Assembly (NCBI GenBank): GCA_910575665.1
Contig: CAJTFB010000012.1
Location: 1-64,000 of the forward strand
Source of the DNA: Eubacteriaceae bacterium
Lineage (GTDB): Bacteria > Bacillota > Clostridia > Lachnospirales > Lachnospiraceae
DNA: 64,000 nt
Direction of reading: 5' to 3'
This document shows positions 51,668-60,532 of the stretch, one piece after another (positions within the stretch are counted from its first letter, which is position 1; every line of letters starts with the position of its first letter). The position numbers and the translations under genes are program-made. The notes under the pieces were generated by a model. The model was not told the origin of the DNA, did not search any database, and saw only the letters and a program-made list of their open reading frames with translations.

Positions 51668-53548
51668 TTAAGATATACCGTATTTTTCTCTCCAGTACCC
51701 CACCTGAAGGAGATAGGCAAGCATCTGGGGACCAGCCATGAGCTGGCCATACCAGGGCTTTCCGTAATCGCTGGGGCTCTTTAGAAAAGTTTCCAGTTTG
51801 CAGCGGTCAACGATGCCGGAGAGCGGGGAGTTAGTCCGGTCCAGCATTTCCATGAGCCGTCCCGCCAGCAGACGTTCATAGGCAGGATCATAGGTTTTTG
51901 GATAGGGACTCTTCTTTCGGTAAAGGACGGAATCCGGAAGAAGACCTTTTCCGGCTTCCTGCAGAAGGCTTTTTGTCCTTCCGTTATGGCATTTCATCTC
52001 CCAGGGGATATTATAAACATATCCCAGAATCCGTGGATCTGCAAAGGGAACTCTCGCCTCCAGGCCGGAGTACATGCTGGCGCGGTCCATGCGGTTTAGA
52101 AGGGTCATCATGAACCAGCGGACATTGAGCCATGCGATTTCCCGGCGCCTTGCTTCCTCCGGGCTGTCCTCGCTGCAGCGGGGAGTATGTTCCAGAGTTT
52201 CCAGGTAGGCATGCTGGGAATATTCTTCCATATGAAGATGATGGGCAAAATCATCCTTTAGCAGAGCCTTTCTTGCGTCCATGTCCCATGACCAGGGAAA
52301 GGTGTTTTTGTTCCACATATCCTTTCTGTGGAACCAGGGATATCCGCCAAAAATTTCATCCGCGCACTCCCCGGTCAGCGCCACCTGATTGGATTTTGAC
52401 ACCAGCTCACAAAAATACAGCATAGAAGATTCTACGTCTGCCATACAGGGAAAATCCCTGGCGTCAACAGCTTTGTACAGGTAATCCGCCTGGGTCTGGT
52501 TGTCGCATTCCAGAAAAGTGTGATGGCTTCCAATGTGCTCTGCCATTTCCGCGGCAAAAGGCCGGTCCAGGGAGGACTGGAACGCATTTGCCTGAAAGTT
52601 TTTCTGGTTATCCTTAAAATCAAAAGAAAAGGTGTTCAGCGTCCGGCCCCGCTCTTTTAGATGTTTCTGGCAGATGGCAGAGACCAGGGAACTGTCCAGT
52701 CCCCCGGACAAAAAGCTGCATATGGGAATATCCGATACCATCTGGCGCCGGATGCTGTCCTCGATCAGCCATTTCACCTTTTCCACTGTATCAGAATAAG
52801 AGTCTCTGTGGGGATGTGCTTCCAGCGACCAGAAGAATTGCTTCTGGCAGTTGTAATAAGGAGCATTCGGAGCAGCTGAAAAGGTCAGGTATTCCCCGGG
52901 AAGGACTTCCTTCATGTTTTTAAAACCGCCCTTTCCCGGAGTTCTCGCCGGTCCCAGGGTAAATATCTCATTCCAGCATTCCCTGTCTGCCTCCGCAGGT
53001 ACGCCATAGGCAAAGATTGCCTTGGGTTCTGAAGCAAAAATCACAGTATCTTGATGTTCCTGATAAAAAAGAGGCTTTACTCCCAGGGGATCCCTGGCCA
53101 GCAGCATTTCGCCGCTCATGTGATCGTAGATTGAAAAAGCAAAAATCCCATTCACCCTGGAAAAAAAGGCGGTTCCCATGGCGAGATAGCCGTTCAGGAT
53201 CACCTCTGTGTCGCATTTGGTGTTCCAGCGCAGTGAGTAGGAGGAAAGGTTGTTCCGGAGTTCCTCGGTGTTGTAGATCTCACCATTGTATACAATGGTG
53301 GCAGTTTTTCCGTGAAAGGAAGCGGTCATAGGCTGGGCGCCTCCCTGGATATCCCGAATGGATAATCTGGTGTGGGCGAGACCGGCGTGGTTGTACAGAA
53401 GTACATGCTGATCGTTTGGGCCCCGGTGGACAAGACTGTTCCTCATTTTTTCCAGTGTGCCATACCATTTATTTTTCCTGCTTCTGCCACCGTATTCCGG
53501 GGCAAGAAAATCATATTTGTTTTGATAAAAACCTGCGATACCGCACAT
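51668..53548 (-). CDS. asnB: Asparagine synthase, glutamine-hydrolysing
   Basis: Makes asparagine from aspartate with ammonia from glutamine. The 626 residues have the N-terminal glutaminase domain (catalytic Cys2 in MCGIAGFYQ, SLVHRGPND, IVYNGEIYNTEELR) and the synthetase domain with pyrophosphate loop FLSGGLDSSLVSAI, TGECADEIFGGYPW and a C-terminal VPFADPRIL. GAAAGGAGCATAGCAA precedes the ATG. Next to the spoVF genes in the same direction, but separated by 20 bases, so possibly one transcript. Confidence 0.95.
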   Translation of the reverse strand: MCGIAGFYQNKYDFLAPEYGGRSRKNKWYGTLEKMRNSLVHRGPNDQHVLLYNHAGLAHTRLSIRDIQGGAQPMTASFHGKTATIVYNGEIYNTEELRNNLSSYSLRWNTKCDTEVILNGYLAMGTAFFSRVNGIFAFSIYDHMSGEMLLARDPLGVKPLFYQEHQDTVIFASEPKAIFAYGVPAEADRECWNEIFTLGPARTPGKGGFKNMKEVLPGEYLTFSAAPNAPYYNCQKQFFWSLEAHPHRDSYSDTVEKVKWLIEDSIRRQMVSDIPICSFLSGGLDSSLVSAICQKHLKERGRTLNTFSFDFKDNQKNFQANAFQSSLDRPFAAEMAEHIGSHHTFLECDNQTQADYLYKAVDARDFPCMADVESSMLYFCELVSKSNQVALTGECADEIFGGYPWFHRKDMWNKNTFPWSWDMDARKALLKDDFAHHLHMEEYSQHAYLETLEHTPRCSEDSPEEARRREIAWLNVRWFMMTLLNRMDRASMYSGLEARVPFADPRILGYVYNIPWEMKCHNGRTKSLLQEAGKGLLPDSVLYRKKSPYPKTYDPAYERLLAGRLMEMLDRTNSPLSGIVDRCKLETFLKSPSDYGKPWYGQLMAGPQMLAYLLQVGYWREKYGIS

Positions 53549-53567
53549 TTGCTATGCTCCTTTCGGA

Positions 53568-54167
53568 TTATTTCGGACAGGGACCCTGAATGACCGGCTG
53601 CATCTGGCAGCTGTTCAGAGCCTGGCTGATGGTATCAGTCAGGAACTCCATATGAGCGATCATAGAGTTTGGCTTTGCCTTATAATTATCCTGTCCGAAA
53701 GGAATAAAATATATATTTTTCGTATTTAATAGTATCCCAATGTTTTTCAGATTCATTCCCAGAGCATCGTTGGTAGAGAGTGCTACTACCAAAGGACGGT
53801 TGTTTCTGAGATGTGCTTTTGCGGCCATGAGCACAGGCGTATCGGAGATACCATTGGCGAGCTTAGAGAGGGTATTTCCGGTACAGGGTGCGATGACCAG
53901 GAGGTCAAAAAGGGCGCCTGGTCCGATGGGTTCGGCGTCGGGGATTGTAGTGATGGGCTTCTTGCCGGTGATCTCCTCAGCGCGTTTTAGAAAATCCGCG
54001 CACTTGCCAAACCGGCTGTCCGTAGAAGCGGCGTGGTCAGAAAAGATCGGATACAGGTTGGCTCCTGTCTCTGCCAGTTTCTGCAGCTCCTGAAACACTT
54101 TTTCATACGTGCAGTAGGAACCGGTGATGGCGATTCCAATATTCTTATTTGATAAATCTACAGACAT
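53568..54167 (-). CDS. spoVFB: Dipicolinate synthase subunit B
   Basis: Flavoprotein-fold subunit of dipicolinate synthase, made in the mother cell to supply the spore core. The 199 residues show the flavoprotein pattern NIGIAITGSYCTYEKVFQEL, LLVIAPCTGNTLSKLANGIS, DTPVLMAAKAHLRNNRPLVV and STNDALGMNLKNIG. Lies downstream of spoVFA with a 57-base gap. TAGAAAGGAAATGAATT precedes the ATG. Confidence 0.96.
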   Translation of the reverse strand: MSVDLSNKNIGIAITGSYCTYEKVFQELQKLAETGANLYPIFSDHAASTDSRFGKCADFLKRAEEITGKKPITTIPDAEPIGPGALFDLLVIAPCTGNTLSKLANGISDTPVLMAAKAHLRNNRPLVVALSTNDALGMNLKNIGILLNTKNIYFIPFGQDNYKAKPNSMIAHMEFLTDTISQALNSCQMQPVIQGPCPK

Positions 54168-54224
54168 AATTCATTTCCTTTCTAAATATATTATGGATGA
54201 TAACTTCTGTTTTACCTCCACTCC

Positions 54225-55028
54225 CTAAAGGTGGAAGTGATGGCAGATTTCATTGGCAATTAGGCGCCCAGCAGTTTTGGGCGCATATTTTCCCGGAATC
54301 CCCGGGCAGTTGACCAGATGTTCAGACAAAGGAAGAGGCAGTGCCAGTGGACCAGAAGCGACCTGAAAGACTATGCAGTATTCCGGGAAGCAGTGCCACA
54401 GCTCATCCCCCAAAGGCTGGCCGGGAACTGTATTGATCAGTGTATTGATCTCTTTTAATCCAGGATGCTCCTGGAACACACTTTTGTCCGGTATGATTTT
54501 AAAATGATGCGACCGGGCGGCTTTTAAAGCGGCGGGATCTGTGTCATAAATGTATATTTCCTCCGTAAAATTATGGAGGATAGCGGCGATTTCCCTGCCA
54601 CACCTTCCGTAACCGATGATTAGAGTACGGAAGTCACCGGCGGAAAACGGGGTTTGGGCAAACAAATGAACCAATAGCCCCTCAGCGGTGAGCTTTGCAT
54701 TTTTTTCTGCGAGGCCGGGAGCCGTAAGTACATCATAATATTTTATGCTATGGTCGGTGCACCACTGTGTGACAGTTTCTGGAAGTGCCCCGCCCACCAG
54801 AATGTGGGAAGAGGTTAGAAGTCCTAAGAAGCTGTCGATATGAAGAGTGGGTTTCAGGGAAGTGTTCATAAACTGCTGATCTTTGGTAAAGGGGATTCCG
54901 CAGAGGATCAGACCGGAATCTGCGATTTCCTCCCAGGAAGAACAGCGTTGGGCGCCTTTTTTTCCTAATTCTGCGCATACATATTCCATTCGCTCGTCCC
55001 CTGGGAGGACTGAGATTGATGGCTGCAT
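54225..55028 (-). CDS. spoVFA: Dipicolinate synthase subunit A
   Basis: NAD(P)-binding subunit that oxidises the dihydrodipicolinate product to dipicolinic acid. 267 residues from the ATG at 55028, which has AGGAG 8 bases upstream; the frame is open 50 codons further but without a ribosome site. Visible: GDERMEYVCAELGKKG near the N-terminus, the Rossmann loop LIIGYGRCGREIAAIL (about 145-160), YDTDPAA and NTVPGQPL. Divergent from the SRP RNA gene. The promoter should be sigma-E/K type; I could not assign it with confidence. Confidence 0.95.
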   Translation of the reverse strand: MQPSISVLPGDERMEYVCAELGKKGAQRCSSWEEIADSGLILCGIPFTKDQQFMNTSLKPTLHIDSFLGLLTSSHILVGGALPETVTQWCTDHSIKYYDVLTAPGLAEKNAKLTAEGLLVHLFAQTPFSAGDFRTLIIGYGRCGREIAAILHNFTEEIYIYDTDPAALKAARSHHFKIIPDKSVFQEHPGLKEINTLINTVPGQPLGDELWHCFPEYCIVFQVASGPLALPLPLSEHLVNCPGIPGKYAPKTAGRLIANEICHHFHL

Positions 55029-55128
55029 GGGATCACTCCTGATAGAGTGTTTAAAAACAATATATGTCAGTTGTTTTTTGGGTGTGAAAATCTTGACATA
55101 AACATGAAAAACATATATACTTATTTTA

Positions 55129-55167
55129 TGTGAGACGATGGCGGTGTGCGCCGTCAGGTTACTCACA
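55129..55167. other. Hairpin between spoVFA and ffs
   Basis: TGTGAG (55129-55134) pairs with CTCACA (55162-55167), with GACGAUGGCG-like inner pairing to CGCCGTC. It is followed at once by the dispersed hairpin repeat. Role unknown. Confidence 0.4.
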
Positions 55168-55172
55168 TTTCT

Positions 55173-55197
55173 AAACATGCCGCCACAGGCGGCACAA
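55173..55197. repeat. Dispersed GC-rich hairpin repeat, copy 2
   Basis: Reverse complement of 12811-12835 with one change. Lies just upstream of the SRP RNA. Confidence 0.6.
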
Positions 55198-55220
55198 CGA
55201 TTTCATATTTGTTAAGATTT

Positions 55221-55483
55221 CCGTGCAGCCGGGGAGATAGCGGTGCCCTGTACCTGCAATCCGCTATAGCAGGGGTGTTGTCTTGCCTAGGGTCTTTCGA
55301 TGAGGAGCTGCCCTTTATAAGTGGCGTTGACATTCGGGTCTTACGCAACAGGAACTTGTGAACCGTGTCAGGTCAGGAATGAAGCAGCACTAAGCAAACC
55401 TTCTTGTGTGTCGTAGGGGTGCCTGAATCGAGTTAACTGTAGAGGTAACGTCTTCTGAAATTGATTCGAAGCAGGGCGCACGG
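55221..55483 (+). ncRNA. ffs: Signal recognition particle RNA, large Firmicute type
   Basis: About 263 bases. The ends pair (CCGTGC at 55221 with GCACGG at 55478). The helix 8 domain is clear: GAACCGTGTCAGGTCAGGAA, then TGAAGCAGCACTAAGC, which is the Ffh-binding motif. Early bases GGGGAGATAGCGGT and CCTGTACC match the Alu-like domain of the Bacillus scRNA. ATTATTTTATTTTTG follows as a termination tail. Binds Ffh for co-translational targeting. Confidence 0.94.
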
Positions 55484-55576
55484 ATTATTTTATTTTTGTG
55501 GCTGGTGATCTGGAGAAGCGCTGGGGTGCATTCATAACCATATCAGAGCCACCATTATTTTACGAGGTTGCCAAAC

Positions 55577-57895
55577 ATGGATAATAAAGCTCAATTAGCG
55601 CTAAATAGCATGAATTCTATAAGCAGTGGTACTCTTCTGTACGAGAAGGGAGATCCTGTGGATTCCATCAGTCTTCTGGTCAAAGGAAGAGTCGAAGCAG
55701 TAGCAGGCGGTGTGTGCACCGTTCTGGCATCCGGAAATTTCCTTGGCATATGTGATGTGGAGCGGGGGATGCACCAGTTTACATATACGGCGAAGGATGA
55801 TGCCGTTGTTTTTGTATTGCCAGTCAACGGTCTGGATAGCGTGCGTAAATTATTAGTAGCAAAGCCAGAGTATTGCGGTCTTCTTGTTACATCGCTGAAC
55901 TTTTTTATTACCGAGCTGTATAAAAGACAGACTCAGCTCAAGGGAGAATGCGTGAAGCTGCATGAATTTATCCTTCAGAATTATGAATTGTGTGAAGAAG
56001 TTGGAAAGAGCAGTGATATTGCCGTAGAGACAGGAAATCCCCGGGAGAAGCTGGAGAGATACTCTGGTGAAGAAGTAACATTAAATGATAAGACAGAGTA
56101 TTATCTTCACTGTGGGAAGCTTCCCATCGAGGTTCAGAAAAAATATTTCAGCGGCAGTGATTACATCGCCTTATTCCATTTCCAGGAGCAGTGTCTGGTA
56201 ATCCGGTCTTTGGTAAAGGGATGTTCAGCTTATGGAAACAATTTGTTTAAATATTTCCGCAGCCTGATCATGGACGAGGACAGTGTTTTCAATACCATGG
56301 GTAAATTGGCACTGGCTATGTTGGAAAAAGGGACAAAAAATGCATTGCTGGATCGTGCTGTGGATGAGGTCGTGGAGAAGATCAATGACACAGAGTCCTA
56401 TCTGGTAGAGAAAGCTGGATTGGAAATTCAGCTCGATAGAGAGCGGATGGAAAGGCTTTATTTTGCTCTTTTATCTGGAGATGCGACTGGGGGAGAAGAG
56501 CGGGAAGATTTTGAGACACCAGGGGTTGAGTTTTTATATGATTCTCTGGAACAGATCACAGAGTATGCAACGGTTCATCTCAAGGTAAAGAGTGAATTTA
56601 AGGAAAATATTGGAAAGTTTATAGAGTTAAAAGATAAATTTGAAAAGACGCCGGAGGCGACAGCCCTAAGAAAACAGATTACATCTGGCTTTTTTGAAAT
56701 ATATGAAGCGGTGGCGTTCCGAAGCTTTGGGGACAGAGACATACCTTTAGCGGTGAAACTGTTTTTGGATTATGGATTTGTCAGTGAAAAACTTTTGACA
56801 GAAGAAGAACTTCAAACCCTTCTATCGTTGCGGCGTGAAAAATATAAAAAAGAAAATGGCTGCCGTGTCTATACGATGCGGAAGTGGCTGAAAGCAGTCT
56901 ATGACGGCGTAAAGGAAGCCTCCAAGAACGAGTATGACATGGATTATGAAGAGACGCTTCGCCAGCTTGTGAAAGAAAAGAGATTGGAGAAAAAGGATGT
57001 TCCAGGGGAACTGGCGGATAAGGAAAAAAGAATGCGTTTTGAGTGCCAGAATCTTTTCCGCTATGCAGACCGTGTTGTCAGCGGAAATATCAGTGCCTTT
57101 GTTCCGGTGCTCTGCTCCGATGGAATATTTGGAAGCATAAGCAATTCTTATATCACAGAGGCGAAGATCAATGCGGCAGTGGAAAAACTTGAGGAAGTGG
57201 ATTATTCCATTTTTTACCGTGATCGTCTGGCTGCTTTCGAAGAGATCGACGTTATGAAAGCGACAGTGATCGACCGTATTCCGCCGGATGTTATTTTGTT
57301 TCCAGTATATGGAAAGAATTGTATTATGTGGCAGGATATTACTGGAAAGCGGCGAAGCTCCAAAGGTCGTATCCTTATTCCTATTTTATTTGAAAAGGAT
57401 CTGGAGATGGAGATGGTCAGAGCCCTTGCGGCTTTCCGCTGGGAAAAATGCCGTACCGACATGGGGAACCGATGGAACGATTTCCGGTATCCGTCGCTCA
57501 CCAGTGAGTACACAGACTATCTGCAGTTTTACCGGAAGAATAGCGAGCTGACCCAGGAGAGAAAGACAAAGATCCGGGCACAGCTACAGCAGTGCAACAA
57601 CAAACACAAAGAGGTATTTGTGAAAGATTATATGGACTGGGTTCTGCGGGAAGCCAGAGGAGCGATGAAACTCAGCCGGGTGGCGAGAAATATATTGTTT
57701 ACTTACTGTCCGCTGTCGGCCGGAATATTTAAGAACTTAGAAGGGCAGACGGTGTATGCCGAGGCGGCGAAAAAGTATATTCGGGAGAACCGGGCAGCGC
57801 GGAAGAATCAAGAAATGCTGATCCACAAGTTTGAAAAGGAAGGAATCGAGATTCCAGAGGAAGTACAGAAAACATCCGAATTTTTGAGAGGTTGA
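55577..57895 (+). CDS. Large protein with N-terminal cNMP-binding-like domain
   Basis: A 772-residue cytosolic protein. Residues 15-115 look like a cyclic-nucleotide-binding beta barrel (GTLLYEKGDPVDSISLLVKG, GNFLGICDV, VFVLPVNGL), without a following HTH. The remaining ~650 residues are mostly helical and charged, with no recognised domain. The ATG at 55577 follows GAGG by 8 bases; an in-frame TTG lies 3 codons earlier. Coupled to the next gene by a 33-base gap, so the two probably act together. Typical of Lachnospiraceae; function unknown. Confidence 0.75.
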   Translation: MDNKAQLALNSMNSISSGTLLYEKGDPVDSISLLVKGRVEAVAGGVCTVLASGNFLGICDVERGMHQFTYTAKDDAVVFVLPVNGLDSVRKLLVAKPEYCGLLVTSLNFFITELYKRQTQLKGECVKLHEFILQNYELCEEVGKSSDIAVETGNPREKLERYSGEEVTLNDKTEYYLHCGKLPIEVQKKYFSGSDYIALFHFQEQCLVIRSLVKGCSAYGNNLFKYFRSLIMDEDSVFNTMGKLALAMLEKGTKNALLDRAVDEVVEKINDTESYLVEKAGLEIQLDRERMERLYFALLSGDATGGEEREDFETPGVEFLYDSLEQITEYATVHLKVKSEFKENIGKFIELKDKFEKTPEATALRKQITSGFFEIYEAVAFRSFGDRDIPLAVKLFLDYGFVSEKLLTEEELQTLLSLRREKYKKENGCRVYTMRKWLKAVYDGVKEASKNEYDMDYEETLRQLVKEKRLEKKDVPGELADKEKRMRFECQNLFRYADRVVSGNISAFVPVLCSDGIFGSISNSYITEAKINAAVEKLEEVDYSIFYRDRLAAFEEIDVMKATVIDRIPPDVILFPVYGKNCIMWQDITGKRRSSKGRILIPILFEKDLEMEMVRALAAFRWEKCRTDMGNRWNDFRYPSLTSEYTDYLQFYRKNSELTQERKTKIRAQLQQCNNKHKEVFVKDYMDWVLREARGAMKLSRVARNILFTYCPLSAGIFKNLEGQTVYAEAAKKYIRENRAARKNQEMLIHKFEKEGIEIPEEVQKTSEFLRG

Positions 57896-57928
57896 GTTCA
57901 GTCTGATACGGAGCAGAGTGAGGTTGTT

Positions 57929-59635
57929 ATGGGTAAATATAACTCAGCAGTACGATGTGCACAGATAAGAGAATTAATTGAAGAAAATCAGTATTTGGAG
58001 GCAATGGAAGAGATTGAAGAGATGGATTTTGAAAAGATCCCCTCCATTGCAGACATATATTTATTTGCAGACATTTTTCTTAAGGCAGAGAAACTGGATG
58101 TGGCGAAAGAGCTATATTATACCGTTTACCGCAGGACAGCTTCCCGACCTGCACTGTATCGGCTGCTGATGTTGGTGATACAGATGGGAGATATCGAAGA
58201 GGCAAAGGATCTGTATCTTGCCTATGAGATCGTCGCAGGAATGACCCTTGATACCTTTGAGTTGCGGTATCGTCTGGCAAAAGCAGAAGGAGAACCGAGG
58301 AGTCGTCTGATCGAGATTTTGGAACAGCTCAAAGAGGAGGAGTATACCGAGGAATGGGGATTTCAGCTTGCCAAGCTCTATGAGATAGAGGGGCGTAAAC
58401 AAGATTGTATCCGGGAGTGTGAGGATCTGGAGCGCTGGTTTGGCAGAGGTTCCATCGTAGAGAAAGCCAAAGCATTAAAGAAAAAGTGCAAGAGTCCTTC
58501 TTGGGTAAAGCCCCATCAGGTGGAGATTCCGGAACCAGAGAAAGAAGAACCAGAACCGATATCATATGCACACGCGCCGGTTGCTGTGGAAAACATTATT
58601 CCAGAGCCCAAGGCACAGGTGCAGGAGTCTATTCATGAGATGGAAGAAGGTCTTCCGGTCCAGGAAGAGGTGATTCCAGAGCCTCAGGCGGTGAAGGAAG
58701 AGGTGCCTCCTGATGAGACAGTGACAGAAGTAATAGAACCAGAGGCTAAACTGGAACGCGAGCCAGAGTCAAAGTCAGAGACAAGGTCAAAGTCTGAACC
58801 CGAACCAGAATCGGAAGATGCAGAGGATCTGGAAACCAGATCAAAAGATGGATTATTTCATAAGATTGTAAACTATTTTAAGATAGATTTAGATACTTTT
58901 ATCGAAGAAGAGGAAGAATTTCCAGAGGAACTGGATACCTATAAGCAGCAGTCTACTGCAGAGATCAATGTAAAGGCAGTTCTTGCTGAGGGGGTCGATC
59001 ACGTCTTGGAACAGCCGCCGCACGTACCTGAGAGGGAAGTGCTGGATGTAGAAAAGACTAAGAAACTTCCGGTGGAGTCACTGGATGACCGGCTTCAGGA
59101 AATCGAGGAGCACAAACGGGTGATTCGTCTGGAAGATACGATGAAACAGAAGGCGATAAAGAGCCATCCTCTTGGAAAATCCTCCACGGAGGAGGTTCAT
59201 GAGGATATCTCCAGAAATGGAATTGGTTATCTGACGCTCAAAGGAGCGATGCACCGCCTTCGTCGGGACGATGGGATCGTTCACTTTGCCCTGACAGGAG
59301 GGGCCGAAGGGATGTCTCTGGCAGTGGCGAAGAGACTGTGTAAAGAATTAAAGAAGAATCAGTATTTCGAGGCAAAAAATATTGGTAAGATCGAGGCCGA
59401 TAAACTGGATGAAGTGAATCTGGACGAGTGGGCAGAGAAGTTTATTGGGGGCTGTATGTATATAATGGATGCACCATCTCTCACGGATACAAGCGTCAAA
59501 AATCTGATTGCTCTTATGGATCGCTATCAAAAGCAGATTGTCATCTTGTTGGAAGGCAGTTATGATGAGATGGATAGTTTTTTGAACTATCACAGAGAAT
59601 TTGAAAAAAGGATAACTTATAAAGTCAGGCTGTAG
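57929..59635 (+). CDS. TPR-like protein with degenerate CbbX-type AAA+ domain
   Basis: A 568-residue protein. Residues 1-185 are TPR-like helical repeats; 190-300 are a low-complexity E/P/V linker; 400-568 align by eye with CbbX/CfxQ AAA+ domains, but the key residues are lost. The Walker A site reads FALTGGAEGMSLAVAKRL without Lys-Thr, and Walker B reads GGCMYIMDAPSL in place of GG-hhFIDEAYSL. The final QIVILLEGSYDEMDSFL and RITYKV match the family's sensor 1 and end region. Probably a non-hydrolysing scaffold working with the preceding gene product. Confidence 0.7.
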   Translation: MGKYNSAVRCAQIRELIEENQYLEAMEEIEEMDFEKIPSIADIYLFADIFLKAEKLDVAKELYYTVYRRTASRPALYRLLMLVIQMGDIEEAKDLYLAYEIVAGMTLDTFELRYRLAKAEGEPRSRLIEILEQLKEEEYTEEWGFQLAKLYEIEGRKQDCIRECEDLERWFGRGSIVEKAKALKKKCKSPSWVKPHQVEIPEPEKEEPEPISYAHAPVAVENIIPEPKAQVQESIHEMEEGLPVQEEVIPEPQAVKEEVPPDETVTEVIEPEAKLEREPESKSETRSKSEPEPESEDAEDLETRSKDGLFHKIVNYFKIDLDTFIEEEEEFPEELDTYKQQSTAEINVKAVLAEGVDHVLEQPPHVPEREVLDVEKTKKLPVESLDDRLQEIEEHKRVIRLEDTMKQKAIKSHPLGKSSTEEVHEDISRNGIGYLTLKGAMHRLRRDDGIVHFALTGGAEGMSLAVAKRLCKELKKNQYFEAKNIGKIEADKLDEVNLDEWAEKFIGGCMYIMDAPSLTDTSVKNLIALMDRYQKQIVILLEGSYDEMDSFLNYHREFEKRITYKVRL

Positions 59636-59703
59636 GCGGGTTGCAGATATTCTAGTACATACAACCTGAAATGGGGGAATTAGTGTGAAAAATCCCGCTG
59701 ATG

Positions 59704-59786
59704 CCAAAGAACTAAAGTTCTTGGATTTTTCACATAGCGAACATAGTTCGCTTTAGCTATTTGTTTCTGAGCGAAAGCAAATAGCT
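59704..59786. other. Series of three hairpins
   Basis: AAGAACT/AGTTCTT (59707-59713, 59716-59722, followed by GGATTTTT), AGCGAAC/GTTCGCT (59736-59742, 59746-59752) and AGCTATTTG/CAAATAGCT (59755-59763, 59778-59786). The first may end the upstream transcript; the others lie in the leader of the flavin reductase gene. Confidence 0.55.
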
Positions 59787-59861
59787 TTGTTCCGACATGA
59801 GAAACTCTTTGAGCTTTCTCGTGCGGTTCTTCGCGATAAATCGCTCAGAAAAGAGGATTTG

Positions 59862-60425
59862 ATGGACAAACAGGAATGGAAACCGGGAAATATGCTGTAC
59901 CCGGTACCGGCAGTAATGGTAAGTTGCTGCGATGAAAAAGAAATACCAAATATAATTACCGTAGCATGGACAGGGACCATTTGTTCCGATCCGGTTATGG
60001 TATCGATCTCCGTCAGACCGGAGCGCTATTCTTATGATATGATTAAGAAGACTGGAGAATTTGTGATCAATCTTACCACGAGAGAACTGACCCGGGCTAC
60101 GGACTGGTGCGGAGTAAAATCTGGGAGAGATGTGGACAAATTCCGGGAAATGTCCTTGACACCAGGCCTGGCGCGCCATTTGGATTATGCGCCGATCATC
60201 GTAGAGAGTCCGGTAAATCTTGAGTGTAAAGTGAGGGAAATAAAAGAGCTGGGATCACACCACATGTTTATCGCCGAGGTTGTCGGGGTGCAGGTCAGTG
60301 AAAAGTATTTGGATGAAAATGGTAAATTTTGGCTGAATCACTCGGATCTTGTGGCGTATTCTCATGGAGAATACTTTGTTTTAGGGGAAAAAATTGGGAA
60401 ATTTGGTTATTCTGTAAAGAAATGA
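59862..60425 (+). CDS. Flavin reductase family protein (FMN-binding split barrel)
   Basis: A 187-residue FMN-binding protein: PVPAVMVSCCDEKEIPNIIT, VAWTGTICSDPVMVSISVRP, FVINLTTREL and SHHMFIAEVVGVQV. Such proteins use NAD(P)H and FMN for reductions or supply flavin to partners; its partner is unknown. GAGGATTTG precedes ATG 59862. The frame extends 25 codons upstream through the hairpins, which I reject. Monocistronic. Confidence 0.9.
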   Translation: MDKQEWKPGNMLYPVPAVMVSCCDEKEIPNIITVAWTGTICSDPVMVSISVRPERYSYDMIKKTGEFVINLTTRELTRATDWCGVKSGRDVDKFREMSLTPGLARHLDYAPIIVESPVNLECKVREIKELGSHHMFIAEVVGVQVSEKYLDENGKFWLNHSDLVAYSHGEYFVLGEKIGKFGYSVKK

Positions 60426-60460
60426 TAATATTTTCTTAATAAAAGTAAAGAAATTGACAT

Positions 60461-60488
60461 TTTACAAAATCAAGATCTGTGATATACT
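60461..60488 (+). promoter_or_regulatory. murA promoter
   Basis: TTTACA (60461-60466), 16 bases, TATACT (60483-60488). A perfect TTGACA at 60454 is 23 bases from the -10, too far to be its -35. Confidence 0.6.
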
Positions 60489-60532
60489 ATATTAGTGTTG
60501 CAGAATTGTTTTTAACGGATGGAGATTTATAT

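Noticed and set aside
55028-55178. Longer N-terminus for spoVFA
   Set aside because: Fifty extra codons lack a ribosome site and family similarity; ATG 55028 has AGGAG.
60454-60488. TTGACA paired with TATACT as murA promoter
   Set aside because: Spacer of 23 bases is too long; TTTACA at 60461 gives 16.
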